Both the position numbers and the translations under genes were made by a program. Of a stretch of DNA of 56,832 nucleotides, positions 37,261-47,959 are shown piece by piece (within the stretch, counting starts at the first letter, position 1; each line of letters opens with the position of its first letter). The notes below the pieces were generated by a model. It was given only the letters and a program-made list of their open reading frames with translations. It ran no database searches and was not told where the DNA came from. The stretch comes from Entrophospora sp. SA101. Lineage: Eukaryota > Glomeromycota > Glomeromycetes > Entrophosporales > Entrophosporaceae. The stretch lies in contig CAUDNR010004065.1 in assembly GCA_958430865.1 (NCBI GenBank), forward strand, positions 13,988-70,819, given 5' to 3'.

Positions 37261-39326
37261 TTTTTAGAAAAAAACCATTTATATTTTTTTTTCATAATTT
37301 ATAATTTTAGGTTTTTACATGAGATCTCTGATAAATTAACAAATGCTATTCATTTTGAGGATAAAAAAGTTCGTCGCGATATGCAGGTAATAATATATCG
37401 ATATAAATGTTGTAGAGATTTATATAGTCCACTAAAAAAATATATTATTAAATCAATTTTTAGGACATTTATCAACGCGTCTTAGATTATTGTATCTTAG
37501 TTGCAGGTCGATCTTTTGACCAAGGAATTTGGCTTAGAAAATCAATTCCACAAAATGGGGAATTCATAACCACAATCGATGGTATTTTTGTCCGAGTTAA
37601 TTATTTAATTATATTTTAGGTAAATTCGGTAAGTTAACAATAGTTGATTTTTTCTTTTATTTAAAAGCAACGGATGAGAAAGAAATAGAATCAAATACTC
37701 GTTCGGATACTCCGCAACCTGATGATAAAAAATTTTCTTGGAAATCAAAAGAAGAATTCATCATTGATCAGGTATTTTTTTTATTTATTAATTTTTTTAG
37801 CTTGAAATTATAACAATATTAATGTATTAATTTTTCTCCTTCCTAGATCAATGTATATTTATCTACAGTTGTAATCCCCAATATTCGAAGGTTGTTTGCT
37901 GATCAAGACCGTATAACTTCAATATTGACAAATTTAATGTATTATGTCATTACACCGAATATAAAAAATCGTCAAATGTAAGTATTTATTTTTATAGACA
38001 ATTTTTATTAATGATTATTAACATTTTATTAACTAATTTTATTTAAAATATTTTAAGTTCTGGGAATGAGAACATAATACTTGATATTTTAAGTGAAATT
38101 TCTCAAATTCCCTTTGCCTATCGTGTTTGGCGAAGAGAGGCCTGGGATGTTTTTTTAGATAACAGGTTTTTCAACATGACATCTGGGGCTTCAAAAAAAT
38201 GGCGAGTGATTTTGCAAACAATTATGATTTCAGAAAAAGAAAGATTCACAGAAGTCATAGGACGTGTGTCAACATCATCTGCCAATACATTGTTTGTTAG
38301 TAAAGAGCAAGAATCTTTAAATCGAGCACTGAGCTTAAGGCGAATTTCATTTGTTATTTTTTGTGGAGCGATTGATCAATATCTTCCACAACTTCCTAGT
38401 ATTTTAGAAAAATTGGTCGACTTATTTAAATTACCAATGACAGAATTGGTTCATATTGAGGTAATTAAATTATAATTTATATACTTGTGTGCGTATATAT
38501 AAAATTTTAAAACAATACAAACAATGAATTTTTTTTTTGTCATTGATAAATTGGTCTTTGACAAATTGTAGATATATTTGTGTCTAAGAATATTATTATG
38601 TAGATTTTCTAAGAGACATTTATCAAATTTTTGGCCAATTTTGTTAACTGAACTGGTAAGTATTTGAAATTGTTTTTTGTCAATAAATGGACAAATAATT
38701 GTTAAGGATAATCTGTATATATTTTCTTATAATAGGTGAAGCTTTTTGGAATATTTATACAAAATGAAAATCCTGAACGGCCAGAAGCGGTCAATGTATT
38801 TTTGTCTGCATGTAAATTTTTAGATCTAATTTTTGTTTTGCAAACTGAGGATTTCCAAATGTAAGATTTTTTTTTTTTTTAATAAAAAATTTTATTTTCC
38901 TTTAAATTAATTAATTTATCTCATTTTGATTTTAGTTATGAATGGATGTTTATAACTGATACAGTTAATGTAATAAATCACGCACTTGAATGGTCACCTT
39001 ATGCTTTAATGGATAAATTGGGCGATCATTTATCAGGACAAACGGTTGATTTGTCAGGATTAAGAGCTGGAGTTCCATTAGCACCAATTCCTGATTCCTT
39101 AAATCAGGAAAGCAAACGTCCAATGCTCACACTTAAAAGTATTAATAATGTTAGACAATTAGAATCATTTATTAGAAATATTAGTTTATATGTTTATCAA
39201 TGTACCTATACACTTTCTCAACCTGATATTCCATATATTGAAAATTTATTAGAAAGTGATTTATTAGAATCTGATGGAAATGAATCAAGCAGTAGTGGTT
39301 CGAATAGTGTAGAAGCTACCGTTTAA
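31885..39326 (+). CDS. DOP1: Dopey family protein DOP1 (Golgi/endosome traffic)
   Basis: Dopey proteins are very large peripheral proteins of the Golgi-endosome system; in yeast Dop1 acts with Mon2 and the flippase Neo1. Twenty-two exons join in frame to 1851 aa: 31885-32022, 32131-32277, 32355-32435, 32523-32651, 32727-32877, 32967-33111, 33192-33372, 33521-33691, 33801-33911, 33988-34095, 34174-36342, 36415-36690, 36812-36975, 37053-37205, 37311-37386, 37464-37581, 37668-37771, 37847-37977, 38058-38460, 38572-38655, 38736-38860, 38936-39326. The conserved N-terminal block is clear (YVYNVDKILQSFDREVNEWA, FISFLTRLLKSLKDFP, LAQSLNPALPPGVHQKALE, TYEKYFFP-like LYEKYFFPIKKGLRP). The C-terminal block (YRVWRREAWDVFLDNRFF, CRFSKRHLSNFWPILLTEL, FLSACKFLDLIFVLQ, SPYALMDKLGDHLSGQ) is also typical. 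One exon, 34174-36342, is 2.2 kb while the rest are short. Its stop lies 291 bp from the TRAPPC13 stop (convergent). Confidence 0.93.
32095..32128. repeat. TATG microsatellite in Dopey intron 1
   Basis: A tract of GTATGTAT units runs up to the acceptor of intron 1 (AG at 32129-32130). Length variation here would sit next to a splice site. Confidence 0.8.
37218..37256. repeat. TA microsatellite in a Dopey intron
   Basis: About 17 TA repeats lie inside the intron 37206-37310. Simple sequence only. Confidence 0.8.
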
Positions 39327-39593
39327 TGAATACAACAATAACAATTTGTTTTTAATTTGCATTATTAATAACATTATAATTTAATTATTTTTTTCTAATT
39401 TACAATATATATTTATATATAATAAAGTGATTTGTTAGAGTCTGGTTGAAACGAATCAAAGCAGTGATGATTCGAATAGTATAGAAGTTACCATTTAGCG
39501 AATACATTAATAATAATTTTTTTTTAGTTTGTACTTATTAATATTATAATTAATCTAATTATTTTTTTTTTTCTAATCTACAACATAAATTAA
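39253..39593 (+). repeat. Tandem duplication of the 3' end of DOP1 (unit 171 bp)
   Basis: The segment from 39253 (AAAGTGATTTATTAGAATCT), which covers the last about 24 codons and the start of the 3' UTR, is repeated 171 bp downstream from 39424 (AAAGTGATTTGTTAGAGTCT). The second copy keeps the order of words (GAATCAA, GATTCGAATAGT, GAAGTTACCATTTAG) but has an early TGA and many changes. It is therefore non-coding and older than a sequencing artefact. Confidence 0.85.
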
Positions 39594-39617
39594 ATGAACA
39601 ATTAATTAACACCAATA

Positions 39618-41043
39618 TTACTTGGAAAATAAAACGAAAATGTCTGTGAAATGATCTATTTCTTTTGTATAATTAGATATTATATCAGTAATTTTTATTC
39701 CAGTAATTTTTTGTAACCCTGGACTTAACGGAATAAATTCCATGTTAAAATCAATATAAGCGTCAGGTGATAGTTCACCTAGTTGAATTGTTGAAATACC
39801 ACTAATTAAAACAGATTCCGTTTTGTTTTTAATAGATGATATGATAACTGATAATGTGGAAGATGTACGATTTCTCAATCGACATCCTAATTTAAATGGT
39901 ATTTCAAGTTCAATTATTGATGGTATTGAAATAACTGAAAGTTCAATTTCATCCAATAGTGGTGGTTTGCGTGCTAATTGACTTGTTTGTAATCTGCCAG
40001 TTTCGCCCAAGTTTGATCTCCATACAATATCTAATTTACCAAGTGCAGTTGTAGATCTTGCAGTTTTATCATCAATAGTAGGTTTTGGAGTTAACATATA
40101 CAAATATTGACGAATATCTTGTGGATTTAAATAACTACCATCACCAAATATACTTTCAGGAATTGAATCAATTGATTTTTTTATTAAATCCTTTGATTGA
40201 TTTGATTCATCAATATTATTTTCTGATTTATTTTGTTTGGAAAAAATTATTATTACTAATGTTTGACGTAAATAAAAAATGATTAAATTGATTTTATTTA
40301 TTATTATTATTACCTTTATTATCGTCTTCTTCATCTTCATCATTGACAACATAATTAAAATCTTTATAATTAAAAATCTCATTTGGTTCAAAATTCATTT
40401 TTTCCAAATACATATTCCTTTTTGATACATTTTGTATTAAAACTTCCAAAAAAATTGTCCCATCTGCTACACTATTAACTTTTGTTTTAACAGCAAAAGG
40501 ATTTAAAACTTGGAATTTATAAAATTTAGTGAAAAGTCTTCTTTCACCTTCAATTGTTGAATAAGTAATCAGGCATGTTAAATTATGAATTCCTAATTCT
40601 TTAATTTCATGCTTTATAATAAATTCACATGATTTTTTTGGGTCAAGAAGTGAAACGGGGCCTGTTGACGTATCAATTAATAGTAAACGTTGTGAATTTG
40701 TCTGAAGTTCTACTTTGATCGATATATCACGAGCATATTGAAATGAATCGTTGCTGATAATAAAATGACTGTTAAAAGTTGCACCTAAATAGATATTATC
40801 AAGTGGTTTGGATGATGTTGATGGTAATAATTCAGTTTCAAAAAAATCTAAATCTTTAGTGCGAACTTTCGATTCTGCAATACTTGATGATGTATTGTTA
40901 TTTAATGGATCTAAAGAGTCTGTTGATGTGTTATTATTATTATCATTGTCATTCTTTTCTTTGTTGACGATAGACAAGGGATTTGATTGTCGAATAACCT
41001 TGAGAGATAACAAATGTTTTTGTTCATTTAAGAAATCTTGCAT
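39618..41043 (-). CDS. TRAPPC13: TRAPPC13, trafficking protein particle complex subunit 13
   Basis: A subunit of TRAPP tethering complexes acting in ER-Golgi/Golgi traffic as part of the Rab-activating machinery. Two exons: 40314-41043 and 39618-40255; 455 aa, close to the about 415-aa animal protein plus an Asn/Asp-rich insert. The order of signatures matches the family: LSLKVIRQSNPLS, NIYLGATFNSHFIISNDS, DISIKVELQTNSQRLLL, CEFIIKHEIKELGIHNLTCL, FTKFYKFQVLNPFAVKTK, IFLEVLIQNVSKRNMYLEKM, DIRQYLYMLTPKP, LGKLDIVWRSNLGETGRLQT and the C-terminal beta domain with IPLSPGLQKITGIKITD. The intron falls in the variable acidic stretch (NDEDEEDDNKG). The protein starts at the first Met (QDFLNEQKH); its 5' end is divergent from the coiled-coil gene. 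Confidence 0.92.
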
Positions 41044-41694
41044 ATTGCTTGTTAAAAGAAAGTATTTTGGAAATGGTCAGTGCAACAATGACCAAAAAAA
41101 TATGATTACACAAATTAAAGATTTCTTTTATCAAAATAACAGGAAATTCTTATTTTTTAGATCATGCTTACAGTGTTGTTATATAAACAAAAAATTTATA
41201 GGTAAAGTTTTATTGATGAGATCTAGTTTCAACCTATTACTACGTACTACTTTTTTTTATTAGTACACGACAGAATAAGTGATGAAAAAAACCATCTCCT
41301 CGAATAAAAAAAGTATTAATCAATACTAATGTTGGGATTTACAATGGTGTAAGAGTTTAGGAGTAATCTTAAAAAGGTTGCGAGTCAGACCGAATAAATG
41401 TCTTGCAAATAAATCAAATATTTAATTTACACAGAATATAGTGAACTTGGCTCATAAATCCAAATTGCTCATCCATTATTTTTTACTATTCCTGATTCAT
41501 AAATAAAAATTTTTTTTAACAGTAAAATAATTTTTAATCTAAAAATGCTCAATTATTTGTGGTACTGTGTCTATTATGTGTGGCATTTTCATCATTTATT
41601 GAAATAGAAAAAAAATAATAAATGACGGGTACACAAAAACGCATTCTTTTTTCTTTAACTAAGGCTCAATAATCCTGCAAGTGATAATAATAAT
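41044..41694. other. Shared upstream region of two divergent genes
   Basis: A 651-bp region between the starts of TRAPPC13 (-) and the coiled-coil gene (+). It presumably holds both promoters. No clear motif or repeat seen. Confidence 0.4.
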
Positions 41695-42825
41695 ATGAAC
41701 GATTTTATTCAGTTAACTGGAACAACTCAAGACTATGGTATTGTAGAAAATTTACGAAGCCACGCAATAAATTATAAAAATATAAACAAAACTTTAGAAG
41801 CTGAGAAAGGAGAATTGATTAAACAAGAACATGCGTTAAGTGCTCAAAATGATAAATTAGAAAAATATATTGAAAATTTACAACAAAGTTTTGATCAAGA
41901 AAAAAAAAGAATAGTACAAAGATGTAATGAATCAGACGCTGAACTTAAAGAATTAAAAAAAAAATTTAAAGATGTTAACGAAGAAGCATCTAGATATAAA
42001 TCAGCTCTTGGTAAAGGCACCAATTTACGTTGGGGTGAAGATGATTCAGCCCAACTTCAACAAACAATTTCAGAATTACAAAAAGCATTATCGGAATTTA
42101 CTGATCTTAAAGCTAGAGATATTGTAATTAATGAAGAAGAAGCTGATAAGCTTTTAGCAAATTACAATTGTGCTGCTGTGTTTAATAGTAAAACTGGAAA
42201 GACAATATTGAGTGCAGCTTTACAACGGCTGATACTTGATGTATCATTTAGTGAGATAACTGAATATTTGGAAAAATCAAATTTGACCAATAGAAATGAT
42301 AATTTAGAATCAGATGTTAACCTAGCTATGAAATCCTTAGTAGGTTTGGCACAACGTTTAGCCGAAACACGTGAAGGTGATGATGATATTGCCAATATTA
42401 CACCAGCGAAAGTGCGTCAACAAGTTTGTACGGTGTTGGGCACAAGAGGATTTTGTAAGGAGAACCATACATTCATTGAAACTTTATCTGATAAGATAAT
42501 TAATAATGTTTCTCTTTATAGACCATTCAAATCCAATGAAAAGGATCAAATTAAAGTAACTACAATGAATCTGATCAAGGATATTGCGCATTTATACTTT
42601 CGTTTAAATGCTCAACAACCTATACCAAAATTTAGAGATTTTTTTAATGGTGGAATACAAATACAAAGTAATTTTATGGAAGGTACATGGGATGAAAACG
42701 ATATTAAAAATTTAGAAGTTGAAGTTTGTTCTTTCCCTTTGATCTATAGCAAAACTGATGATAGTCAAAAAGTATTACACAAAGCTCAAGTTATTACTAG
42801 ACCAAAACTTAAACTTAGAAAATAG
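41695..42825 (+). CDS. Intronless coiled-coil protein of unknown function
   Basis: A single 376-codon frame, unusual in a window of heavily spliced genes. Residues about 20-105 are a strong coiled coil rich in Glu, Lys and Gln (ERKL-type heptads such as EKYIENLQQSFDQEKKRI and DAELKELKKKFKDVNEE). A linker contains LGKGTNLRWGEDDSAQL. The C-terminal 240 residues are predicted by composition to be helical (ISELQKALSEFTDLK, EEADKLLANYNCAAVFNSK, ILSAALQRLILDVSF, TMNLIKDIAHLYFRLNAQQ). I see no catalytic motif. My impression, from memory only, is that similar proteins form expanded families in arbuscular mycorrhizal fungi. The start is the first Met of the frame. Absence of introns may indicate retroposition or a recently expanded family. 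Confidence 0.8.
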   Translation: MNDFIQLTGTTQDYGIVENLRSHAINYKNINKTLEAEKGELIKQEHALSAQNDKLEKYIENLQQSFDQEKKRIVQRCNESDAELKELKKKFKDVNEEASRYKSALGKGTNLRWGEDDSAQLQQTISELQKALSEFTDLKARDIVINEEEADKLLANYNCAAVFNSKTGKTILSAALQRLILDVSFSEITEYLEKSNLTNRNDNLESDVNLAMKSLVGLAQRLAETREGDDDIANITPAKVRQQVCTVLGTRGFCKENHTFIETLSDKIINNVSLYRPFKSNEKDQIKVTTMNLIKDIAHLYFRLNAQQPIPKFRDFFNGGIQIQSNFMEGTWDENDIKNLEVEVCSFPLIYSKTDDSQKVLHKAQVITRPKLKLRK

Positions 42826-42974
42826 AAATTTTTTCACACTTGTGAAATTAGTTTGTTTGTTTATTTATTTATTTATTACTCATCTACTTTTTAATTTTAT
42901 TAATATTTATTTTATATTTTATATTTAACAATTATTAATAAAAGGTATATGTTTTGAAATCTTTATTTTTGTGA

Positions 42975-43150
42975 ATCTTCAAAATTCACTAACCCTCTGT
43001 TTTTAAAAAAAGGAAGTTTTTTACAAACCATTTTATAGGATTATTCAATTTGCAATTGCATTACGCTAGTTGATATTTGATAATTGCAATTAGAATTTTG
43101 CTAATCGTAAATTGCTATTTAGGAAGAATGAAACAGAAAGCAAAATTGAA
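42975..43150. repeat. Dispersed repeat, copy 2
   Basis: Second copy of the repeat at 31130-31345: TTCACTAACCCTCTG, TTACAAACCATTTTATAG, AATTTGCAATTGCATTA, GAATTTTGCTAATCGTAAATT, GGAAGAATGAAA. It abuts the truncated end of the Tc1-like pseudogene. Confidence 0.6.
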
Positions 43151-43249
43151 ATGTTGGCCACAAATAATTTGCCTTAAATAAAAATCTAATTTGTCCAAGA
43201 AAATAAAAAAAAGCAATAATGAAATTGTTTAATTGCCTCCAAGAAGATA

Positions 43250-43838
43250 CACAACCCCATACCATAACTCCATCGCCGCCATGCTTTACTGTTGGGATTA
43301 AACAGTCAACGTCATACTTTTATTGAGGACTACGCCACACATGATGATGAGAATCACTTTGAAATATTTCAAAACGTGATTCATCACTCCATATTATTAA
43401 ATCCCATTCATCAACCCAATTTTTTCTTAGACGACACCATGCTAGACGATCTTTTCTGTTTTTTTTTCACTTATAAGAGGTTTTCTCAATCCAGCACGAC
43501 CATAATAACCTAATTCATGAAGATATCTACGCACAGTTGAAGAACTCACAGATAAATTAGTTGTTTCATTAAACTGGTCAGTGACATCGAAGAGAGTTTG
43601 TGTTCTATCTTTTTTAACAATTTTTATAAGACCTCTTTTATCACGAGCTGATGCTATTATTGGTCTACCTGGTCTTAGTTTTGATTTTATTTGCCCCCAT
43701 CTCTATATCTTGTTATTGTATCGTGAATTGTTGTTTTTTATGCTCAGTTTTTTTTGAATCCCTCTTTCGCTCAAGCCAGCTTCCCACATATCAATAATCC
43801 TTCCGTTCAAAATCAGAAAATTCTGTTGATTTCTGCAT
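43250..43838 (-). pseudogene. Truncated, frameshifted Tc1/mariner-type transposase
   Basis: Minus-strand fragments in several frames read, in order, KSTEFSDFER, GRIIDMWEAGLSERGIQKKL, KLRPGRPIIASARDKRGLIK, SSSTVRRYLHELGYYGRAGL, DRLAWCRLRKNWVDEWD, LIIWSDESRFEIFQ, HHHVWRSPQ and PTVKHGGDGVMVWGC. These are the HTH_Tc3 and the start of the DDE_3 domain of Tc1-like transposases. The first catalytic Asp is present (WSDES). The second Asp and the Glu are missing because the element is cut off where copy 2 of the dispersed repeat begins. Internal stops and frameshifts make it inactive. Confidence 0.9.
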
Positions 43839-44955
43839 ATTATTTTGACTAAAAAAAATCTTCGCTTTAAGCTTTAAAATAAAAAAAAGATTATCTAATT
43901 TGGTTAGAAATTGATCTTGCAAACAAAAATCAAAAAATTTGACTTTACGCATCAATTTTGTTTTTCAAAAAATTACGGGGTGGTCGGATACTTTTTTAAA
44001 CCCTTTTCACAAACTAATTTATGCTGACACCGTATTGTAAATATATGTAATCCGTTACGTTAAGCACGTTTTATTAAGGTAATAATATACATTACAACAA
44101 AAAAATTTGACCTTTTATTACGTGTAAAAATTCAATCGGAAATTCGCTTTTTTGGATGATTTGCTAAATATTTCCATTAATACCATACCGAACTGTTTGA
44201 AATTTTCGTAATATAGAGTTTTGGTATCAAATATGAGTTTACTTAGTATAGCAGAAAAGGTTTTATTTAAGAAAACGTACTTTATTTAGTAAGTACTTTT
44301 TTCATTTGACGTTACACAACGCAAGTGGTCGGATATTTATGGTAGGTGAGTGTATCAGTCACAGGACATGTCACGCAGATCAATAGGGAGTTGTAAAACA
44401 TAGTAAATTTTTGGTGATCTGCATCATAGTAAAATTCGAATTTACATAGTAAAATTTTACAATCAAGTGACTTCTAATCCCCATTTAATACCCTTGCTGT
44501 GTAGCAGCCACCGCCAAATTTGATATATAACTTCTTTATCATATGTATCTGCTTTAAGAAAATTTTTAAAGCAGGTTGTTAATAAAACCGAAAATAATCT
44601 GACTCTCAAAGTCAAATTTTGCCTTTATATTCATATATGTAAAATTTTGTTTGACGCGTCCAATCGCAAGTATAAGTAGAAGTAAATGTCCAAATATTAC
44701 ATTATGATGAATATTTGTAGATTTTTGATCACTTAGGTATGTCTTTTATAGTAAAATCATTTATTTTAAAAGTAATATAATAAATAAATAGACATTAAAG
44801 TTTTTCTTTACCTACAGTATATACATAAATAATAATTATAATAGTAAACAAGCAACAATAATGATTAAATTAAAAGGTGTTTTATCTCCGACTTTATTCA
44901 TTTAATTATTTGTCATAGTGATGTCATTAAATATAAGTTAAAATAAAAGAAATTT
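43839..44955. other. Transposon flank with repeated GTGGTCGGATA motif
   Basis: The word GGTGGTCGGATACTTTT (about 43979) is likely the outer repeat of the Tc1-like element. A related AGTGGTCGGATATTTATGG occurs at about 44331 in the same orientation, so a second element end is near. Around 44375-44465 short ACATAGTAAAATT words recur, also seen inside the foldback element at about 7528. No gene seen. Confidence 0.4.
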
Positions 44956-44959
44956 ATAT

Positions 44960-45575
44960 ACAAATAACTATTGAATAATTGCAAAACGTTCATTTTTGTA
45001 AAACTTGCTTCGCAAGCTTCATAGATCTTGTCCTTAATGCTTACTTCAATCACTCTTATACAAACTATTGATGAAACACTTGTTAGTATATTCATAGATC
45101 TTGCCATTAACGCTTACTTCAATCACTCCTATACAGACTATTGAATAATCAATAAAACGTTCGTTAGAATATTTTGTTCATAGATCTTGTCCTTAAATCT
45201 TACTTTGATTACTCCTACACAAATTGATAAAACGTTCGTTAGAATATTTTGCTCATAGATCTTATATAAACTATTGAATAATTAATAAACGCTTGTTATT
45301 ACATTTTGTTCATAGATCTTGTCCTTGATGCTTACTTCAATCACTCCTATACAAACTATTGAATAATTAATAAAACGTTTGTTATTATATTTTGTTAATA
45401 GATCTTGTCCTTAATGCTTACTTCGATTACTCCTACACAAACTATTGAATAATTAATAAAACGTTTGTTATTATATTTTGTTCATAGATCTTGTCCTTAA
45501 TGCTTACTTCGATCACTCCTATACAAACTATTGAATAATTAATAAAATGTTTGTTATTATATTTTATATTGATGT
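44960..45575 (+). repeat. Minisatellite array A, period about 86 bp, about 7 units
   Basis: The word ATAGATCTTGTCC or a close variant starts units at 45021, 45094, 45180, 45255, 45312, 45398 and 45484. The last units are spaced exactly 86 bp and are almost identical; the first are shortened by internal deletions. Each unit holds CTTACTTCGATCACTCCTA, ACAAACTATTGAATAATTAA and AACGTTTGTTATTATATTTT. Units are not open in any common frame. The same unit occurs inverted at 51532-51915. Confidence 0.9.
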
Positions 45576-46006
45576 CTTGGCTTAGGAGTAGTATTGTCAC
45601 TATTGGTCATCTTCTAACTTACCTGGATCATTTTCCAATTCATCTTCAATGGACTCCAAACAATTTTCTAAATTATTCACATTGATTGCAAAATTGTTGT
45701 CAAATTAATTAATCATAAATATTGGATTCGACTTCTTTACTTTCAGGCCTCTGTTTTTTGTTAATCTTGCTCGAAATAAATGGTTTTATTGTTTAGTTCT
45801 TTTCCTCATTTTTTAACTTTGTAATTTTACAAAAAAAAAAAAATTTTGATGTTTCGCGAAAATAAATTATTTTATATTATTAACATTTAATTTAATTATA
45901 ATATCAATCAACAAACATATTTGTTTATTTTGGAAATTTTTCATAAAGAAAAACTTGGATGATTTAAGTGTTATAGTTTGTTTAAATGTTTCGAGCTTGA
46001 AGTAAT
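45576..46006. other. AT-rich spacer next to array A
   Basis: No gene or repeat is recognised. A poly-A run lies at about 45830. Confidence 0.35.
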
Positions 46007-46935
46007 TTCTCTTATTCCTCATGTACGTACACGAGATTAATTTGACTGCCCCATTATACAATGATGCAATTAGATTTCAGGGGGTGCGATGCCCTGGGGT
46101 TTAATGGAATTGTGTCATTAGAAGGAGCTGGCTAAAGTCTCTTGCTTGTCAAAAGCCTTCTAGCATGTGTCAATCCGCCTTCAGCTGTGGAAAAATTCCA
46201 TGGACATGAGGAGTCAATTGCATGCTTGAAAAAGGAAACTTATTAAAATCTGACGCCTGTGATCAATATCAGATTTTTATTTTTTGGAGGGGATTTTGGG
46301 AAAGAAATGATATAATACTGACAAACTTTACCATCTTTATTTGTATGTATCTTTCCCAGAACCATCTCCTTAAAATTTTTCATAGTTACTTGAGTAATGT
46401 AATCAAATGTGTTACATACTCGTCACAAATTTATTATAAGAATTATCAACAACTATTGGAGACCTATCTTTCTCTCATGTGGAAAACTCGGGCAATTTGG
46501 AACCACCAAAAAAATCAACATGATTATTGAAATCTTTATTACTTCAAAGCTCAAATATTTTTCTCTTATTCCTCATGTACATAAGGTTAATTTGACTACC
46601 CGCTCCTATTATACAATGGATGCAATTAGATTTCAAGGGGGTGCGATGCCCTGGGGTTTAATGAAATTGTGTCATTACAAGGAGATGGCTAAAGCCTTCT
46701 AGCATGTGTCAATCCGCCTTCGCCTGTGGAAAAATTCCATGGACGTGAGGAGTCAATTGCATGCTTTAAAAAGGAGACTTATTAAAATCTGATACCTGTG
46801 ATCAATATCAGATTTTTATTTTTTGGAAAGTTTCATTTCTGCATGTTATTAGTATAATTATTACTTTAGTGATGCAATTATTTATTACAAGTAATAACAT
46901 CAAATGTGCTACATACTCATCATAAATATTGTGGA
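46007..46935 (+). repeat. Direct duplication of a less AT-rich 270-bp block
   Basis: A block starting at the CTCTTATTCCTCATGTAC word occurs at about 46009 and again at about 46563, with a spacing of about 554 bp. Both copies carry GGGGGTGCGATGCCCTGGGG, TCAATCCGCCTTC, TGGAAAAATTCCATGGAC and AGGAGTCAATTGCATGC. The match is high to about the ATTTTTATTTTTTGGA word and fades toward ACATACTC (about 46415 and 46912). Small frames inside are not conserved between copies. The nature of the block is unknown. Confidence 0.8.
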
Positions 46936-47434
46936 GACAAAGGTATTATTCATGCTCAAGGAAGAATTAAATGACATCAAAAAGATAGGTAATGTTTATT
47001 TGACTCAGCTAAGAGAAACACATAATGATTTTATTGTAAATATTAAAAATTATGAGATAAAAATCCACTAGATAATTGCATGGAATGCAATTGATGAACA
47101 CTTCCTATTCTTTGGTCAATCTGTTGGTAGGTTTAGACCATTATTTTTTATGGAGCCAGTTGACCAAATTTCTTGGAGGATTTTTAATTTACCCTTGATA
47201 AATCATATTTTAAATCAATTATCGAATACTATTTCTGGTATTTATTTACACATTCACCAAATTTAATTCTATCCCATCCACTTCACCTGTAAATAACGGT
47301 GCTTATTTTAGGATCCTTTTTCAATTTTAAAATAATTGAAACTCTACAAAACGAATAAAAATTTTCATGTAGGATTACATGTACATGAAAAGTAATAATT
47401 ACCGTATAATGCTTTACTGAATATGTAAAAGTAA

Positions 47435-47700
47435 TTTATTTTTAGGAAAAGGTTGTGGTTGTGGTTGTTCAGCAATGGTTCCAAAAGAAGAGTTTGCAGA
47501 ATTACATGTGAAGCCTTCCAAGCTCTTTCCAAGTCTGAACAAGACATATTTTTGATAGCACGATTGGCCTTAAAAAGAAAATCGGATCTAACAAAAGGAC
47601 TTTCTACCATTGGGATCACAATACACCAATATGCTATGAATTGGTAGGACTTATTTTGAAATATCGGAAGTCATTTAGAATTACTCCAAAGATTTAAAGA
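47435..47700 (+). pseudogene. Decayed Cys-rich mobile-element-like fragment
   Basis: Read across frames it gives KGCGCGCS, then FQALSKSEQDIFLIARL, then KRTFYHWDHNTPICYELVG. I recall comparable sequences as dispersed, transposon-associated ORFs in fungal genomes, but I cannot name the superfamily with confidence. Frame changes and stops show that it is not functional. Confidence 0.45.
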
Positions 47701-47959
47701 ATATCTGTCAAAAGCAAAAATTATAATAAAAATACCAATTAGCTGAAGAACAAAGAAAACTGTTCAATCAAAATTATACCAAAGGTAAAACGCAATACTA
47801 TATGTACAAGAATGGTTGACGAAATGCTTTGCAAGATGGGAATTATTTCATTAATTTCGTTTGATAAACCAATGATTAGTGTGATACCAAGAAATTTTTT
47901 TACAAATAATCCTTGTCATTATGCTCTCTAATGACTATTTGTCGCAACAGATAAGATCA

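Noticed and set aside
40808..41263. Plus-strand open frame of 151 codons
   Set aside because: It is antisense to TRAPPC13 exon 1, whose protein matches the family along its whole length; the antisense translation has no domain.
44960..45575. CRISPR-like array
   Set aside because: Units are contiguous 86-bp tandem repeats without unique spacers, and the genome is eukaryotic; this is a minisatellite.
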